From a virus: a DNA stretch of 51,823 nucleotides. A program made the translations under genes and the position numbers. This document shows, piece by piece, positions 19,085 to 26,974 of the stretch (position 1 is the first letter of the stretch; every line of letters begins with the position of its first letter). The stretch is taken from the IMG/VR virus record IMGVR_UViG_3300043409_001754, positions 1-51,823 of that record, one strand, 5' to 3'. The notes beneath the pieces are model-generated. The model searched no databases, was not told the origin of the DNA, and worked only from the letters and a program-made list of their open reading frames with translations.

Positions 19085-19651
19085 ATGGATATTAATAATT
19101 GTTATGATTTGGAAATTCCGCCAGACGTATCTTGTATAAAGTATGGCAATCACCCTATTGAGGGTATTATGTACACTAAACAAGGACACCCGTTAGTAGT
19201 AGTTCCTCCATTAGCAGGGGACACAATCACATTAGCACAAAAGACATCTACTGAAATTGCAAGAAGAATGGCTTTGTCTGATAGTGTGGATGAAAAGATT
19301 TTTATTTTTGAGGTTAAGAAAGGTCAAATGCCTTTTTCAAGCCCTGTTTACAAGACTGACCCGCACAGAAACGTAAAGATTTTGAGCGAGATAGATACTC
19401 AAATGAAATTTGAGTGGTCAGACTATCGAGATAACGATGAACTTTACGACTTCTATTCTAAGCTAAATGACGGACGTTTATATTTAGCATGGGGTAAGAC
19501 AGGTAAAAAGTTAATTGGGGGATTTGAAGGCATTTTAGGCTCATTCACGGCAAATTCTGGAAACATTGAAGGGGCTGAAATGAATAGCCAAATTAAGGCA
19601 GAATTTAACTGGGTTGGAAACTCAGTTCCGAAAAGAATATCAATCGTTTGA
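19085..19651 (+). CDS. virion protein, possible tail tube
   Basis: A 188-aa soluble, beta-rich protein. Its C-terminal half (GGFEGILGSFTANSGN, then QIKAEFNWVGNSVPKR) reads like the paired strands of tail-tube proteins. No tail-tube candidate is evident in the usual slot between the completion genes and the chaperones, so this gene may fill that role from a displaced position. It forms its own transcription unit, with terminators at 18865 and 19653. Function is inferred; another virion protein is possible. Confidence 0.4.
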   Translation: MDINNCYDLEIPPDVSCIKYGNHPIEGIMYTKQGHPLVVVPPLAGDTITLAQKTSTEIARRMALSDSVDEKIFIFEVKKGQMPFSSPVYKTDPHRNVKILSEIDTQMKFEWSDYRDNDELYDFYSKLNDGRLYLAWGKTGKKLIGGFEGILGSFTANSGNIEGAEMNSQIKAEFNWVGNSVPKRISIV

Positions 19652-19652
19652 T

Positions 19653-19687
19653 AATTGGAGAATTGATAATTTCAGTTCTCCAATTTT
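19653..19687 (+). terminator. intrinsic terminator
   Basis: AATTGGAGAA (19653-19662) pairs with TTCTCCAATT (19676-19685) around a 13-base loop and is followed by TT. It separates the late structural gene from the lysis genes. Confidence 0.75.
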
Positions 19688-19730
19688 AGCAAACTACCCA
19701 CTAAATAGTTTTGTTTACCGCTAAAACAAT

Positions 19731-19994
19731 ATGACAAATATTATGATGATTAAGCCCACATTTGCATATGTTTTTTCAAACATTCTTTTGTTTTTAAACA
19801 ATGTAAGTGATTTAGATTTATTGCTAAAACTAACCACTTTTTTTGCTTACATGATTTTTATGTTAGTTGCTATTTCTGAAAAAATTAGTGCTATCAAAAA
19901 AGGTGGATATTTAGAAAATTACAAAGGAAGTTGGAAGGTTTATTTAATTGAAACAGTCAAAGAGTTTTTAGACAACTTGAAAAATGGAAAATGA
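19731..19994 (+). CDS. small membrane protein, holin-like
   Basis: An 87-aa protein with two hydrophobic segments (about residues 10-25 and 34-50) and a charged C-terminal half rich in Lys. It is the first gene of the lysis cluster and overlaps the next small membrane protein by 11 bases. Two small membrane proteins before an endolysin suggest holin plus accessory or antiholin functions; which is which cannot be told. Confidence 0.5.
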   Translation: MTNIMMIKPTFAYVFSNILLFLNNVSDLDLLLKLTTFFAYMIFMLVAISEKISAIKKGGYLENYKGSWKVYLIETVKEFLDNLKNGK

Positions 19995-20244
19995 AAAAGA
20001 TATAAAGTGGTGGAAAAGCAAAACGCAAAACATCTTTGCAATTGCAAGTTTAGCTTTTTGCTTTTTAGTTTTGCTTTTGCTTATGTTTTTTGATGTTCCA
20101 GAGCCAAATAGAGATGTTTTTAATATCTTAGCTGGTAGTTTTTTCGGTGGTACTATTGGCTCAATTACTGGCTACCTTTATGGTAAATCAAAGCCAGAAG
20201 GAGAAATGTCTTCAACAATAATAAGTAGTTCAGAAAATGAATAA
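19984..20244 (+). CDS. holin-like protein with two membrane segments
   Basis: An 86-aa protein with a charged N-terminus, two membrane segments (about residues 17-37 and 46-66) and a short polar tail, the layout of class II holins. It directly precedes the endolysin and overlaps it by 8 bases. Holins form inner-membrane holes that release or activate the endolysin. Assignment is from topology and synteny. Confidence 0.6.
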   Translation: MENEKDIKWWKSKTQNIFAIASLAFCFLVLLLLMFFDVPEPNRDVFNILAGSFFGGTIGSITGYLYGKSKPEGEMSSTIISSSENE

Positions 20245-20812
20245 ACAATTTTATGACATTGTCAGAGTTGAAATTTTTGGTGGTTCAATTTCAAAGAATC
20301 AGTTTGAGGGAATTGAAGCAACCTTGCAGGAAGCAAAAGAAAGAAAAGTTCCTAATGAACAACTTGCTTATATTTTTGCTACTGAATACCATGAGACAGA
20401 CAAAACTATGCAACCGATTGAAGAGTACGGAAAGGGTGCTAAAAAATCTTATGGTCGAAAAGTTAAGTATAGTGGACAACCTTATTTTAAGCCAGATAAA
20501 ATTTATTTTGGCAGAGGTCATACTCAAAATACATGGTATGAGATTTACGAAAGATTAACCCAGTTAGCAAGATTTCAGGGCAAAGATTGGGACTTTCTCA
20601 ATAGTCCAGAATTACTCTTAGAAATGGAAAAAAGTATTTGGGCAACTTTTGAAGGAATGACAAAAGGTATTTATACAGGCAAGAAACTAAGCGACTATTT
20701 CAATCCAAAGATAAACGACCCTTTAAATGCCAGAAGAATCATAAATGGAACTGACAAGGCAAAATTAATCAGCGAATATTATAACGTGTTTTTAAAGGCA
20801 CTACAAACATGA
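20237..20812 (+). CDS. endolysin, GH19/chitinase-like lysozyme fold
   Basis: A 191-aa enzyme. The catalytic-site text FATEYHETDKTMQPIEEYG (about residues 48-66) holds the HET and downstream E expected for GH19-type muramidases. YFGRGHTQNTWYEIYERL resembles the substrate-groove signature (G/Y)RG..Q.T...NY. ARRIINGTD near residue 163 resembles the R..NG signature near the C-terminus. It has no signal peptide, so export would rely on the holin. It should cut the glycan strands of peptidoglycan. It is coupled to the next gene through ATGA. Confidence 0.8.
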   Translation: MNKQFYDIVRVEIFGGSISKNQFEGIEATLQEAKERKVPNEQLAYIFATEYHETDKTMQPIEEYGKGAKKSYGRKVKYSGQPYFKPDKIYFGRGHTQNTWYEIYERLTQLARFQGKDWDFLNSPELLLEMEKSIWATFEGMTKGIYTGKKLSDYFNPKINDPLNARRIINGTDKAKLISEYYNVFLKALQT

Positions 20813-21075
20813 AATTAATTATTACAACCCTTGCGTCGCTTTTTATATTATCTTGCAAAGACAACAAAAGAATCATACAGGAGGCTAAACAACAGGCATA
20901 CGCAGATAGTGCCAAAAGAGATTCCATAAAATTCATTCAACTAAAAAAAGAAGATGAAAAAATTGAAAAAGATTTATCTATTGGTAAGCATTATAGTTTG
21001 GAGCAACTTGATAGCATTGTGTCAGGTGGAGAACATAAACAAGCCCCTAAATGGGTTGGAGGTCAAACAAGGTGA
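20809..21075 (+). CDS. small lipoprotein, o-spanin candidate
   Basis: An 88-aa protein with an N-terminal hydrophobic stretch and lipobox-like FILSC (Cys 16), followed by a Lys/Glu-rich helical region. It starts at the endolysin stop (ATGA). The last 40% of the gene is overlapped in another frame by the next gene, similar to Rz1-Rz nesting. An outer-membrane lipoprotein next to an endolysin fits an o-spanin; this is inference. Confidence 0.55.
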   Translation: MKLIITTLASLFILSCKDNKRIIQEAKQQAYADSAKRDSIKFIQLKKEDEKIEKDLSIGKHYSLEQLDSIVSGGEHKQAPKWVGGQTR

Positions 21076-21466
21076 TACATTTGCAAATTTCACTTATAAA
21101 GTTTTAACTGGATATTATCCTAAACAAACTGAAAAGTTTTTGGGTTTTAAACTTAATGAACAGCCTATTGATACTTGTTATTACCAAGCCCCAAAAATCA
21201 CCTGTAAACAAGCTCAGTTCAATGCAGAGGCTATTGTTAATTATCCATTATTGCAAAAATCAAATAGTATCAAGGATGAAATGATACGAACGAAAGAAAA
21301 CGAATTGTATCACACAATAGAATCATATTCAGCAGAAAAACAAATTTTCAAGATTGATTATGAAGCACTCCAAAAAGTTTTTAAAAAACGAGAATCAATT
21401 TCTAAAAGATGGAAATATGCTACTTTTGGGTTTGCAGTCTTAGCAGGAGCTTTTTTTGTAAAATAG
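20954..21466 (+). CDS. membrane-anchored lysis-module protein, i-spanin candidate
   Basis: A 170-aa protein with an N-terminal signal-like or membrane segment (about residues 5-22), a periplasmic helical middle, and a C-terminal hydrophobic segment (about 152-169). It overlaps the lipoprotein gene by 122 bases in a different frame. Classical i-spanins have a single N-terminal anchor, so the extra C-terminal segment is unusual. A terminator follows. Confidence 0.45.
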   Translation: MKKLKKIYLLVSIIVWSNLIALCQVENINKPLNGLEVKQGDTFANFTYKVLTGYYPKQTEKFLGFKLNEQPIDTCYYQAPKITCKQAQFNAEAIVNYPLLQKSNSIKDEMIRTKENELYHTIESYSAEKQIFKIDYEALQKVFKKRESISKRWKYATFGFAVLAGAFFVK

Positions 21467-21478
21467 AAATTAAAACTT

Positions 21479-21516
21479 AAATCCCTAATAATCAAACGGT
21501 TATTAGGGATTTTTTT
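21479..21516 (+). terminator. intrinsic terminator of the lysis operon
   Basis: A 12-bp stem (21479-21490 with 21501-21512) surrounds a 10-base loop and runs into T7. Its T-tract forms the start of the promoter block that follows. Confidence 0.85.
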
Positions 21517-21589
21517 GTTCCAACGAAAATTTATTTAAAATACTTTAAATAAAATTAGGATTTAAAATATTTTAAAACTAATTTTACAT
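21510..21589 (+). promoter_or_regulatory. 80-bp promoter/operator block, copy A
   Basis: This block is identical at 77 of 80 positions to 25523-25602. It holds a near-palindrome around AAAATACTTTAAAT, a perfect 16-bp palindrome TTTAAAATATTTTAAA, and a TAATTTTAC box at 21579 that resembles TAnnTTTG. Further matching leader text lies just before both start codons. It drives the DUF932 gene at 21626. Confidence 0.7.
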
Positions 21590-21625
21590 CACAATCAAAC
21601 AATAACAATTTAAAAAAACAAAAAG

Positions 21626-22693
21626 ATGGCTCACGCAATTGACAATTCAAATGGCAAAGAAAACTTTGTAAGTTACAAGCAAAAAGCATGGCATGGTTTA
21701 GGTACTGTTTTGCAAGAAACATTAACCATTGAAGATGCTTTAAAGTATGGAGGTTTGAACTTTGATGTTCATAAATTACCCAATACTCATAATATTCCTT
21801 ATGTTACAGAAAATGGTTTAAATGCTAAAATGAAGGTAGAATCTACCAATAGCTTTTTTACTTACCGAGATGATACATTAGCTATTTTAGGAGACAAGTT
21901 AGGGAAAGATTATACTGTACTTCAAAACATTGAAGCCCTTGGTGTATTGGATATTATTTTAGAAAATAATGTAGGGATGATACTTGAAACAGCAGGAAGT
22001 CTTAAAGGTGGCTCAACAGTATTTGTTACAGCAAAAATGCCAGATAATATCATAGTTGGAAAAGATGACGAAGTTGAACAATACTTGGTTGCCAGTAATT
22101 CACACGATGGTAGTTCAGCAGTTAGAGTAATGTTTACACCTGTAAGAGTTGTTTGTCAAAACACCCTTACAATGGCAATTAGAGGTGCAAAGAAACACCA
22201 CTCAATACGACATACTTCAAATGTAAAAGAGAATTTCCAACAGGCTTTAAAGGTTCTTGGTTTAGCTACTGAAAACAAAGAAATCGCAGAGCAAGCGTTT
22301 AACCAGATGGCAAAAACACAACTAAGAAAAGACGAATTTTGGAATTATCTTGGGAATGTGTTTTTTACTGAACAGGAGTGTAAAGACATCAGAAAAGGAA
22401 CTCCAAAGGAGGACGTTTTAAGCCCTCAAAAAATAAAGTTGATAGAGAACGTAATGGAATACTCACATAGTGGCGTAGGACATCAAGATGCAAGCGAAAT
22501 GAGTTCTTGGTGGGCTTACAATGGAGTAACAGGTTACTTATCAAACGAAAAGAAATTTAAAGATGCAGAAAAAAGATTTGACAATTTGTTAGTTAGCACT
22601 TCGGTTCAAGACAAAGCCCTTGATTTAGCATTAAATCCGAGCCTTATAACTTCATTAAAGGCTATACCAAGTTTCAATCTAAACAATAACTAA
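21626..22693 (+). CDS. DUF932 / phage-plasmid-like protein
   Basis: A 355-aa protein with hallmarks of the DUF932 family (TIGR03299 type). These are WHGLG near residue 24, a central VASNSHDGSSAVRVMFT, and VVCQNTL with a following conserved helical region. DUF932 proteins are widespread in phages and plasmids, often near recombination genes, but their biochemical role is unknown. It is the first gene after promoter block A and probably strongly expressed early. Confidence 0.85.
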   Translation: MAHAIDNSNGKENFVSYKQKAWHGLGTVLQETLTIEDALKYGGLNFDVHKLPNTHNIPYVTENGLNAKMKVESTNSFFTYRDDTLAILGDKLGKDYTVLQNIEALGVLDIILENNVGMILETAGSLKGGSTVFVTAKMPDNIIVGKDDEVEQYLVASNSHDGSSAVRVMFTPVRVVCQNTLTMAIRGAKKHHSIRHTSNVKENFQQALKVLGLATENKEIAEQAFNQMAKTQLRKDEFWNYLGNVFFTEQECKDIRKGTPKEDVLSPQKIKLIENVMEYSHSGVGHQDASEMSSWWAYNGVTGYLSNEKKFKDAEKRFDNLLVSTSVQDKALDLALNPSLITSLKAIPSFNLNNN

Positions 22694-22698
22694 AAACA

Positions 22699-22723
22699 TT
22701 TAAGGGGTGAAATTCCCCTTAAA
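22699..22723 (+). promoter_or_regulatory. stem-loop between DUF932 gene and small genes
   Basis: TTTAAGGGG pairs with CCCCTTAAA around a TGAAATT loop (9-bp stem). No T-run follows, so it is more likely an mRNA processing, stability or attenuation structure than a terminator. It ends 9 bases before the ATG at 22733. Confidence 0.5.
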
Positions 22724-22732
22724 TTTCAAGAA

Positions 22733-22903
22733 ATGACATTCACAACTAAATTTAACATCGAAGATACCGTAATGGTAAAAATAGAGGGAAAAATGCAACC
22801 CAAAAAAATAACTGGCATACAGTTTAAAACTGGTTTTGTTTGCTACAAGTTGTCAGGAGAAAAAGGTTGGTATCACAATGCAGACTTAAACAACATAATA
22901 TAA
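22733..22903 (+). CDS. small protein (56 aa), unknown
   Basis: ATG 22733 to TAA 22901-22903. The protein is basic and beta-like (start MTFTTKFNIEDTVMV, end GWYHNADLNNII). Its stop and the next start share bases (TAATG), indicating coupling. The compact hydrophobic/polar alternation and tight spacing support a real gene. No function is recognised. Confidence 0.55.
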   Translation: MTFTTKFNIEDTVMVKIEGKMQPKKITGIQFKTGFVCYKLSGEKGWYHNADLNNII

Positions 22904-23292
22904 TGATTTTACTATCGAAAATACCAAAAAAATTATCAGAATATTGTTTTCCTTTTACTTGTGATTATCAGTTATTGCAATTCAAAGACCAAGAAAATTT
23001 TGCAGATATGCCAATTGAATTAATAAGCACAATTCACGAGTTTTGTTTTTTAGTCATGGATGATATTAGGTGGAGGACTTTGTTAGATTATAAGTATGTT
23101 GAAGAGGCAAGAATTTTAGTTCAAGAGTTTTTATCTGAATATCAAATTGACCTTGACGATATACCAATATTTCATTTGTCAGAACATCGTACATTTGTTT
23201 ATGATGATTTTTTCAAACCAATAGATAGAATACCAGAATTTATTGATTTTCTAAAAAAGGTAAATATTTATGGAGATACAGAACCAGTTTGA
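22903..23292 (+). CDS. hypothetical protein (129 aa)
   Basis: ATG 22903, overlapping the previous stop as TAATG, is preferred over an upstream in-frame start at 22840 inside the preceding gene. The protein is acidic in its second half and has no membrane segment or motif recognised. It overlaps the next gene by 23 bases. It belongs to the accessory operon driven from block A. Confidence 0.55.
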   Translation: MILLSKIPKKLSEYCFPFTCDYQLLQFKDQENFADMPIELISTIHEFCFLVMDDIRWRTLLDYKYVEEARILVQEFLSEYQIDLDDIPIFHLSEHRTFVYDDFFKPIDRIPEFIDFLKKVNIYGDTEPV

Positions 23293-23656
23293 AAAACTCT
23301 TGAAAGAACTAAAAACCCAAGAGTTTGAGAGCCTTTCATTTACATATTTGCCTAAGTTTGAATATGTGGAATTAGAAATAATCATAGTTAAGAAAAAATT
23401 TAGAAGACAAGGGGTAGCAAGCGAAGCAATTAGTAGATTATGTGAATTATGCGACAAAACTAAGACAAAAGCAGTCTTGTATCCATCAGATGAATTTGGA
23501 GTTTCAAAAAAAATATTGATAAATTTTTATAGGAAATTTGGCTTTAAATTTTACTTTGAAACTGATTACACCGACAGGGTTGTAAATTTTATGAAAAGAT
23601 ACCCAAGTGATTGCGAAGTTGATTTGATTGAATTTGAAAACTTAAAATTTATCTAA
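23270..23656 (+). CDS. GNAT-like acetyltransferase, paralogue 1
   Basis: A 128-aa protein with the GNAT motif A pattern VKKKFRRQGVASEAI (residues about 40-54) and the late motif ILINFYRKFGFKF, typical of the strand-helix end of GNAT folds. It resembles the protein at 41078, which has RRKGFGT and LLNFYEKFGF at equivalent places. GNAT enzymes transfer acyl groups from acyl-CoA to amines; the substrate here is unknown. It overlaps the upstream gene by 23 bases. Confidence 0.65.
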   Translation: MEIQNQFEKLLKELKTQEFESLSFTYLPKFEYVELEIIIVKKKFRRQGVASEAISRLCELCDKTKTKAVLYPSDEFGVSKKILINFYRKFGFKFYFETDYTDRVVNFMKRYPSDCEVDLIEFENLKFI

Positions 23657-23657
23657 A

Positions 23658-23819
23658 ATGTACTATTTTAAAGACAATGAGGGAAATTTGTTTAGAACAA
23701 AATTTTCTCCAAAAGAAATATCAAATTACATACTTTTTGATTGCCTCATGGAAAATGGAGACAGTAAAGTAATGGAAGAGTATAAAGTAAATTACAAATC
23801 ATTTTACTATTTAGAATAA
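23658..23819 (+). CDS. small protein (53 aa), unknown
   Basis: ATG 23658 to TAA 23817-23819, starting just after the GNAT gene and sharing TAATG with the next start. It is a Tyr/Phe-rich acidic peptide (start MYYFKDNEGN, end KSFYYLE). Tight packing in the operon supports it. No family is recognised. Confidence 0.5.
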   Translation: MYYFKDNEGNLFRTKFSPKEISNYILFDCLMENGDSKVMEEYKVNYKSFYYLE

Positions 23820-24187
23820 TGAAATCATTACTACAATATAACAAAGTATTACCAAGAGACTTGTTTAATGAATCAAAGGCTTTAAAGAATATTGGTCATT
23901 TGTATTTATTGTGCCATGACGGTTTAGCACACGGAATAAAGTGCTTTGATAGTCTTGATGGTGGAAATGACCCATTTGAACTCTATTTGACACATGACGG
24001 ATATTTGTATTGTTCAAACGTTTTTTTTAGATATAATGGTTATCCATTATTTTTAAAAAGTCTTTACAACTCTAAGAATAATTATACTTTATTTTTAGAA
24101 AGTAATTATGAAGACTTTTTGGTATTTGATGAAATTGGTAATTTAACTGAGGAGTTTTTAGAAGAAATATTAAAATTAAAAAACTAA
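23819..24187 (+). CDS. hypothetical protein (122 aa)
   Basis: A soluble protein with no recognised motif. HGIKCFDSLDGG and YLTHDGYLYCSNVFF suggest alternating beta strands. It is coupled to the preceding micro-gene through TAATG and lies 7 bases before the DUF1351-like gene. Confidence 0.5.
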   Translation: MKSLLQYNKVLPRDLFNESKALKNIGHLYLLCHDGLAHGIKCFDSLDGGNDPFELYLTHDGYLYCSNVFFRYNGYPLFLKSLYNSKNNYTLFLESNYEDFLVFDEIGNLTEEFLEEILKLKN

Positions 24188-24194
24188 CAACAAA

Positions 24195-24833
24195 ATGGCA
24201 GAAACAAAAATTTTACTAAGTGTAGATACACTTTCAAAGAAAGAGATAGATGCTCAAATATCTCAAAAAGTTACTCACCTTAAAGCAATCTTTGACATTG
24301 ATTCAGAAGAGGTAAGAGAATTTGCATACAAGACCGTGACGGATTCAAAAAAGCAGATAAAACTTGTAGAAACTGAAAGGAAAAAAGTTACAAGCATTTT
24401 GGATGCTGAAAAGAAGAAATACATGGATTTTGAAAAAGAAATTGTACTTGAAATTTCAACAGAAACAGAACGTGTAGCAAATTTGGTTATTGAATACGAC
24501 AAAGTTAAAATTCAAAAAGCAAACGAAGAGCATGAGCGTTATAGACAGCAATTAGAAGCACAACAAACTAAACAACAACCAGTATTAGACGAAAATGATT
24601 GGTTTTCAGATATTGAAGAAAAACAAGATGTTTTCGTTGAAGCCGTACAAGTTCCTCAAATTGGTTTACCCAAAGGAACAACTGGAACGAAGAGTTTTAG
24701 AATCTTAGATTTTAATTTAATCCCAGATATGTTTAAGGTTCTTGACGAAAAGAAAGTAAGAGAAGCAATGAAAAATGGAATTGAGATTGTTGGTATAGAG
24801 TATTTTTTAGAACAAAAAACCACTTTTAGATAA
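24195..24833 (+). CDS. DUF1351-like coiled-coil phage protein
   Basis: A 212-aa protein with a long Lys/Glu-rich coiled coil (about residues 45-125) and a C-terminal domain reading KSFRILDFNLIPDMFKV then NGIEIVGIEYFLEQ. This matches the C-terminal pattern of DUF1351-type phage proteins, which commonly accompany single-strand annealing recombination genes. It probably binds nucleic acid or a recombination partner. The stop overlaps the next ATG (TAATG). Confidence 0.55.
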   Translation: MAETKILLSVDTLSKKEIDAQISQKVTHLKAIFDIDSEEVREFAYKTVTDSKKQIKLVETERKKVTSILDAEKKKYMDFEKEIVLEISTETERVANLVIEYDKVKIQKANEEHERYRQQLEAQQTKQQPVLDENDWFSDIEEKQDVFVEAVQVPQIGLPKGTTGTKSFRILDFNLIPDMFKVLDEKKVREAMKNGIEIVGIEYFLEQKTTFR

Positions 24834-25483
24834 TGCAAGTAAGAATAGACAAAAACAGCTTTGGGCAAAAGTTCCCAACAAATTCAATGATTGAAATGTC
24901 TCACACAATAGGTGTGGAATTTGACAAAACTCTTGAATATTTTTATCAGTCAAAAAACGAAAGTGGTCAGCCACAACCATACGAACACATTTTTAATTAC
25001 TTTGATAAAATAGGTATAGACATATCAGTTTACAAACAGTTTGAAAATACATGGAGGTATGATATTTCTACCAGAAATAATGAAATTCTCACAACTGATA
25101 TGTTCATTGATACTCGAAAACTATGTATTTCACAGGCTTTAATTTCAGCCTTTAATGTGCGAGAAAATCAAATAAGTGAACCAATACCCCACTTGGTTAC
25201 TTTTGATGGGTTACGGTTCACCTTGGAGTATTTAGGTATTGATAATCTCTCTTTTTCAATTGAAGACTATTTGGAATCTTGCAAAACAAAAAAAGGTTAT
25301 TTCATTTGTGAGAAAGATATAAATGGTTTTGAAAATAAAATTAGGGTTATTATTACAGAAGAGTACAAACAAGTAGAAGGAAATTTTCAAGCACCAGTAC
25401 AAAAATTTTACAAGTTTTCAATGTTTTATTACGTTGAAGACTACGAAACATTTAGCTTAAATCCGTATTTTTTTAAATTGTAG
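24833..25483 (+). CDS. hypothetical protein (216 aa)
   Basis: A soluble mixed alpha/beta protein with no recognised motif. It is the last gene of the block A operon and is followed by a strong terminator. It starts at TAATG with the upstream gene, so co-expression with the DUF1351-like protein is likely. Confidence 0.5.
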   Translation: MQVRIDKNSFGQKFPTNSMIEMSHTIGVEFDKTLEYFYQSKNESGQPQPYEHIFNYFDKIGIDISVYKQFENTWRYDISTRNNEILTTDMFIDTRKLCISQALISAFNVRENQISEPIPHLVTFDGLRFTLEYLGIDNLSFSIEDYLESCKTKKGYFICEKDINGFENKIRVIITEEYKQVEGNFQAPVQKFYKFSMFYYVEDYETFSLNPYFFKL

Positions 25484-25492
25484 TATTACTTA

Positions 25493-25529
25493 AAAATAGC
25501 CTTATTATTCAAATTAAGGCTATTTTTTT
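25493..25529 (+). terminator. intrinsic terminator
   Basis: AAAATAGCCTTA (25493-25504) pairs with TAAGGCTATTTT (25515-25526) and runs into T7. As at 21479, the T-tract is also the start of the repeated promoter block. Confidence 0.85.
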
Positions 25530-25602
25530 GTTCCAACAAAAATATATTTAAAATACCTTAAATAAAATTAGGATTTAAAATATTTTAAAACTAATTTTAC
25601 AT
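25523..25602 (+). promoter_or_regulatory. 80-bp promoter/operator block, copy B
   Basis: 77 of 80 bases match copy A at 21510-21589. The 16-bp palindrome and the TAATTTTAC box (25592) are conserved, and one of the three differences lies in the TACTTT/TACCTT element. A second shared string, ATAACAATTTAAAAAAACAA, precedes both start codons. It drives the gene at 25642 and probably the replication operon. Confidence 0.7.
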
Positions 25603-25641
25603 ACAGAAAGCAATTAAATAACAATTTAAAAAAACAAGAAC

Positions 25642-26097
25642 ATGAAACTTACTATCAAAAAAAGCAAAATTGAAACATTACAAGTTGATTTTATTCAGTT
25701 TTTTACAGACAAAAATCAAAAAAATCAAATACCGATTGCTTACAATGAATCATTAACCATCAACAATATTTCCTATATTCTTGATAGAATTAGTTTGAGT
25801 GCTAATTGTATATCTATCAACTATGTTAGTAACGAACACATTTTTGATTTTTTTGACAAAATCATAGATGAAAATACGGTTAATCCATTAGTTAGAAAAT
25901 ACACGGCTTTTAAGAGTATTAAAGAAATGGTTGAAGCAGTAAGTTACACCCCAACAATTAGAAGCATTACTGGACTTTGTAATCAAGATGAAAAAGAACT
26001 TAATGCTATTGAGAAAAAAGAATTATCAAAGATTGCAACCCTTTACAATCAAATTCAAAAAGAGAGAGGTTCGACACGTAGAGCCTACGAGTGTTAA
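25642..26097 (+). CDS. hypothetical early protein (151 aa)
   Basis: The first gene after promoter block B. A soluble protein with a Lys-rich helical C-terminus. It has no recognised domain. A stem-loop follows at 26113, so it may be produced in excess over the downstream replication genes. Confidence 0.5.
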   Translation: MKLTIKKSKIETLQVDFIQFFTDKNQKNQIPIAYNESLTINNISYILDRISLSANCISINYVSNEHIFDFFDKIIDENTVNPLVRKYTAFKSIKEMVEAVSYTPTIRSITGLCNQDEKELNAIEKKELSKIATLYNQIQKERGSTRRAYEC

Positions 26098-26112
26098 TAA
26101 AATGTTAGTTTT

Positions 26113-26134
26113 GAGGAGGGTAAAACCTCCTCTT
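26113..26134 (+). terminator. stem-loop, weak terminator or attenuator
   Basis: GAGGAGG (26113-26119) pairs with CCTCCTC (26126-26132) around GTAAAA and is followed by TT and then A-rich sequence. The short U-tract suggests partial termination before the membrane/zinc-finger gene. Confidence 0.6.
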
Positions 26135-26146
26135 AAAAATAAAAAA

Positions 26147-26974
26147 ATGAAAAAGACAATTTATTTAGCATCTTGGTTGGTTCTTACTGGTACTGATGCA
26201 ATTTTAGGATATAAGACAGCCGTTTCAGATTTTGGTATTACAGACACTTCACTTGCAATAATTTGGGCATTAGGTTTTAGCTTGTTGTCAGTACCTTTGA
26301 AAGTAATCTACGATAGAACTATTGAGACAGGTTATAGGATTGGAGGAATTTATGGAAATTTAGTATTTTTAACATTTTCAGCAATTTGGATTTTTGTTTG
26401 TTTCAACGCTTATACTGGAATATCTGAATTAAGAAAAAGAGATATGCAAAGATTGCAAATAAATAATTTTGAAAGTGTTACGTTGAAAAAAGATGCAAAC
26501 ATTTCACCTAAAATAGAGAACACTTTTGATTACAAATTAGCAAGAAAAAGGCTTATTTTACAAGGAAAGCAAGATTCATTAATTTTAGCATTAATTTTGG
26601 AGCAAAAGAAGGAAGCTAATATTCAAAGAAAAAAGCTAATGGAAGAAAGCAATGGTAATGGATTTTTATATTTTAATTTGCTTTTAATTTTGTCAGCAAG
26701 TGTTTGTCTTAGTTTGGGATTAGAAGATGAAAACACAAAACTTTTAAAAATTGATTCTAAGGAGTTAAAAAACAATGAGCCTATACAATACCTAAGTAGT
26801 CCAGAAATAGTTGAAAAAACACAAGAAAAAAGGCAAAAAACAAATGATTTAATTGTTCAATTACAATACCGTTGCGATTGTTGCAACAAAACATTTATAA
26901 ACCGATGGGCTTATAACGGACACTTTAAAGGTAGCACTTGCGAAAAAGGTAAGTTTACCAAGATAGAATTATGA
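26147..26974 (+). CDS. membrane protein with C-terminal zinc finger
   Basis: A 275-aa protein from ATG 26147; an upstream in-frame extension to 25988 would overlap the previous gene and cross the stem-loop. Hydrophobic segments lie near residues 4-20, 35-55, 68-88 and about 165-185, with a basic helical part between the third and fourth. The tail ends in a C2HC-type finger (Cys-x2-Cys-x12-His-x5-Cys) within YRCDCCNKTF...NGHFKGSTCEK. A membrane anchor joined to a nucleic-acid-type finger is unusual. It may tether phage DNA or a replication complex to the membrane; that is speculation. Confidence 0.6.
   Translation: MKKTIYLASWLVLTGTDAILGYKTAVSDFGITDTSLAIIWALGFSLLSVPLKVIYDRTIETGYRIGGIYGNLVFLTFSAIWIFVCFNAYTGISELRKRDMQRLQINNFESVTLKKDANISPKIENTFDYKLARKRLILQGKQDSLILALILEQKKEANIQRKKLMEESNGNGFLYFNLLLILSASVCLSLGLEDENTKLLKIDSKELKNNEPIQYLSSPEIVEKTQEKRQKTNDLIVQLQYRCDCCNKTFINRWAYNGHFKGSTCEKGKFTKIEL

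Noticed and set aside
25988-26146. N-terminal extension of the membrane/zinc-finger gene
   Set aside because: It would overlap the preceding gene and run through a stem-loop; the ATG at 26147 gives a natural start just before a membrane segment.
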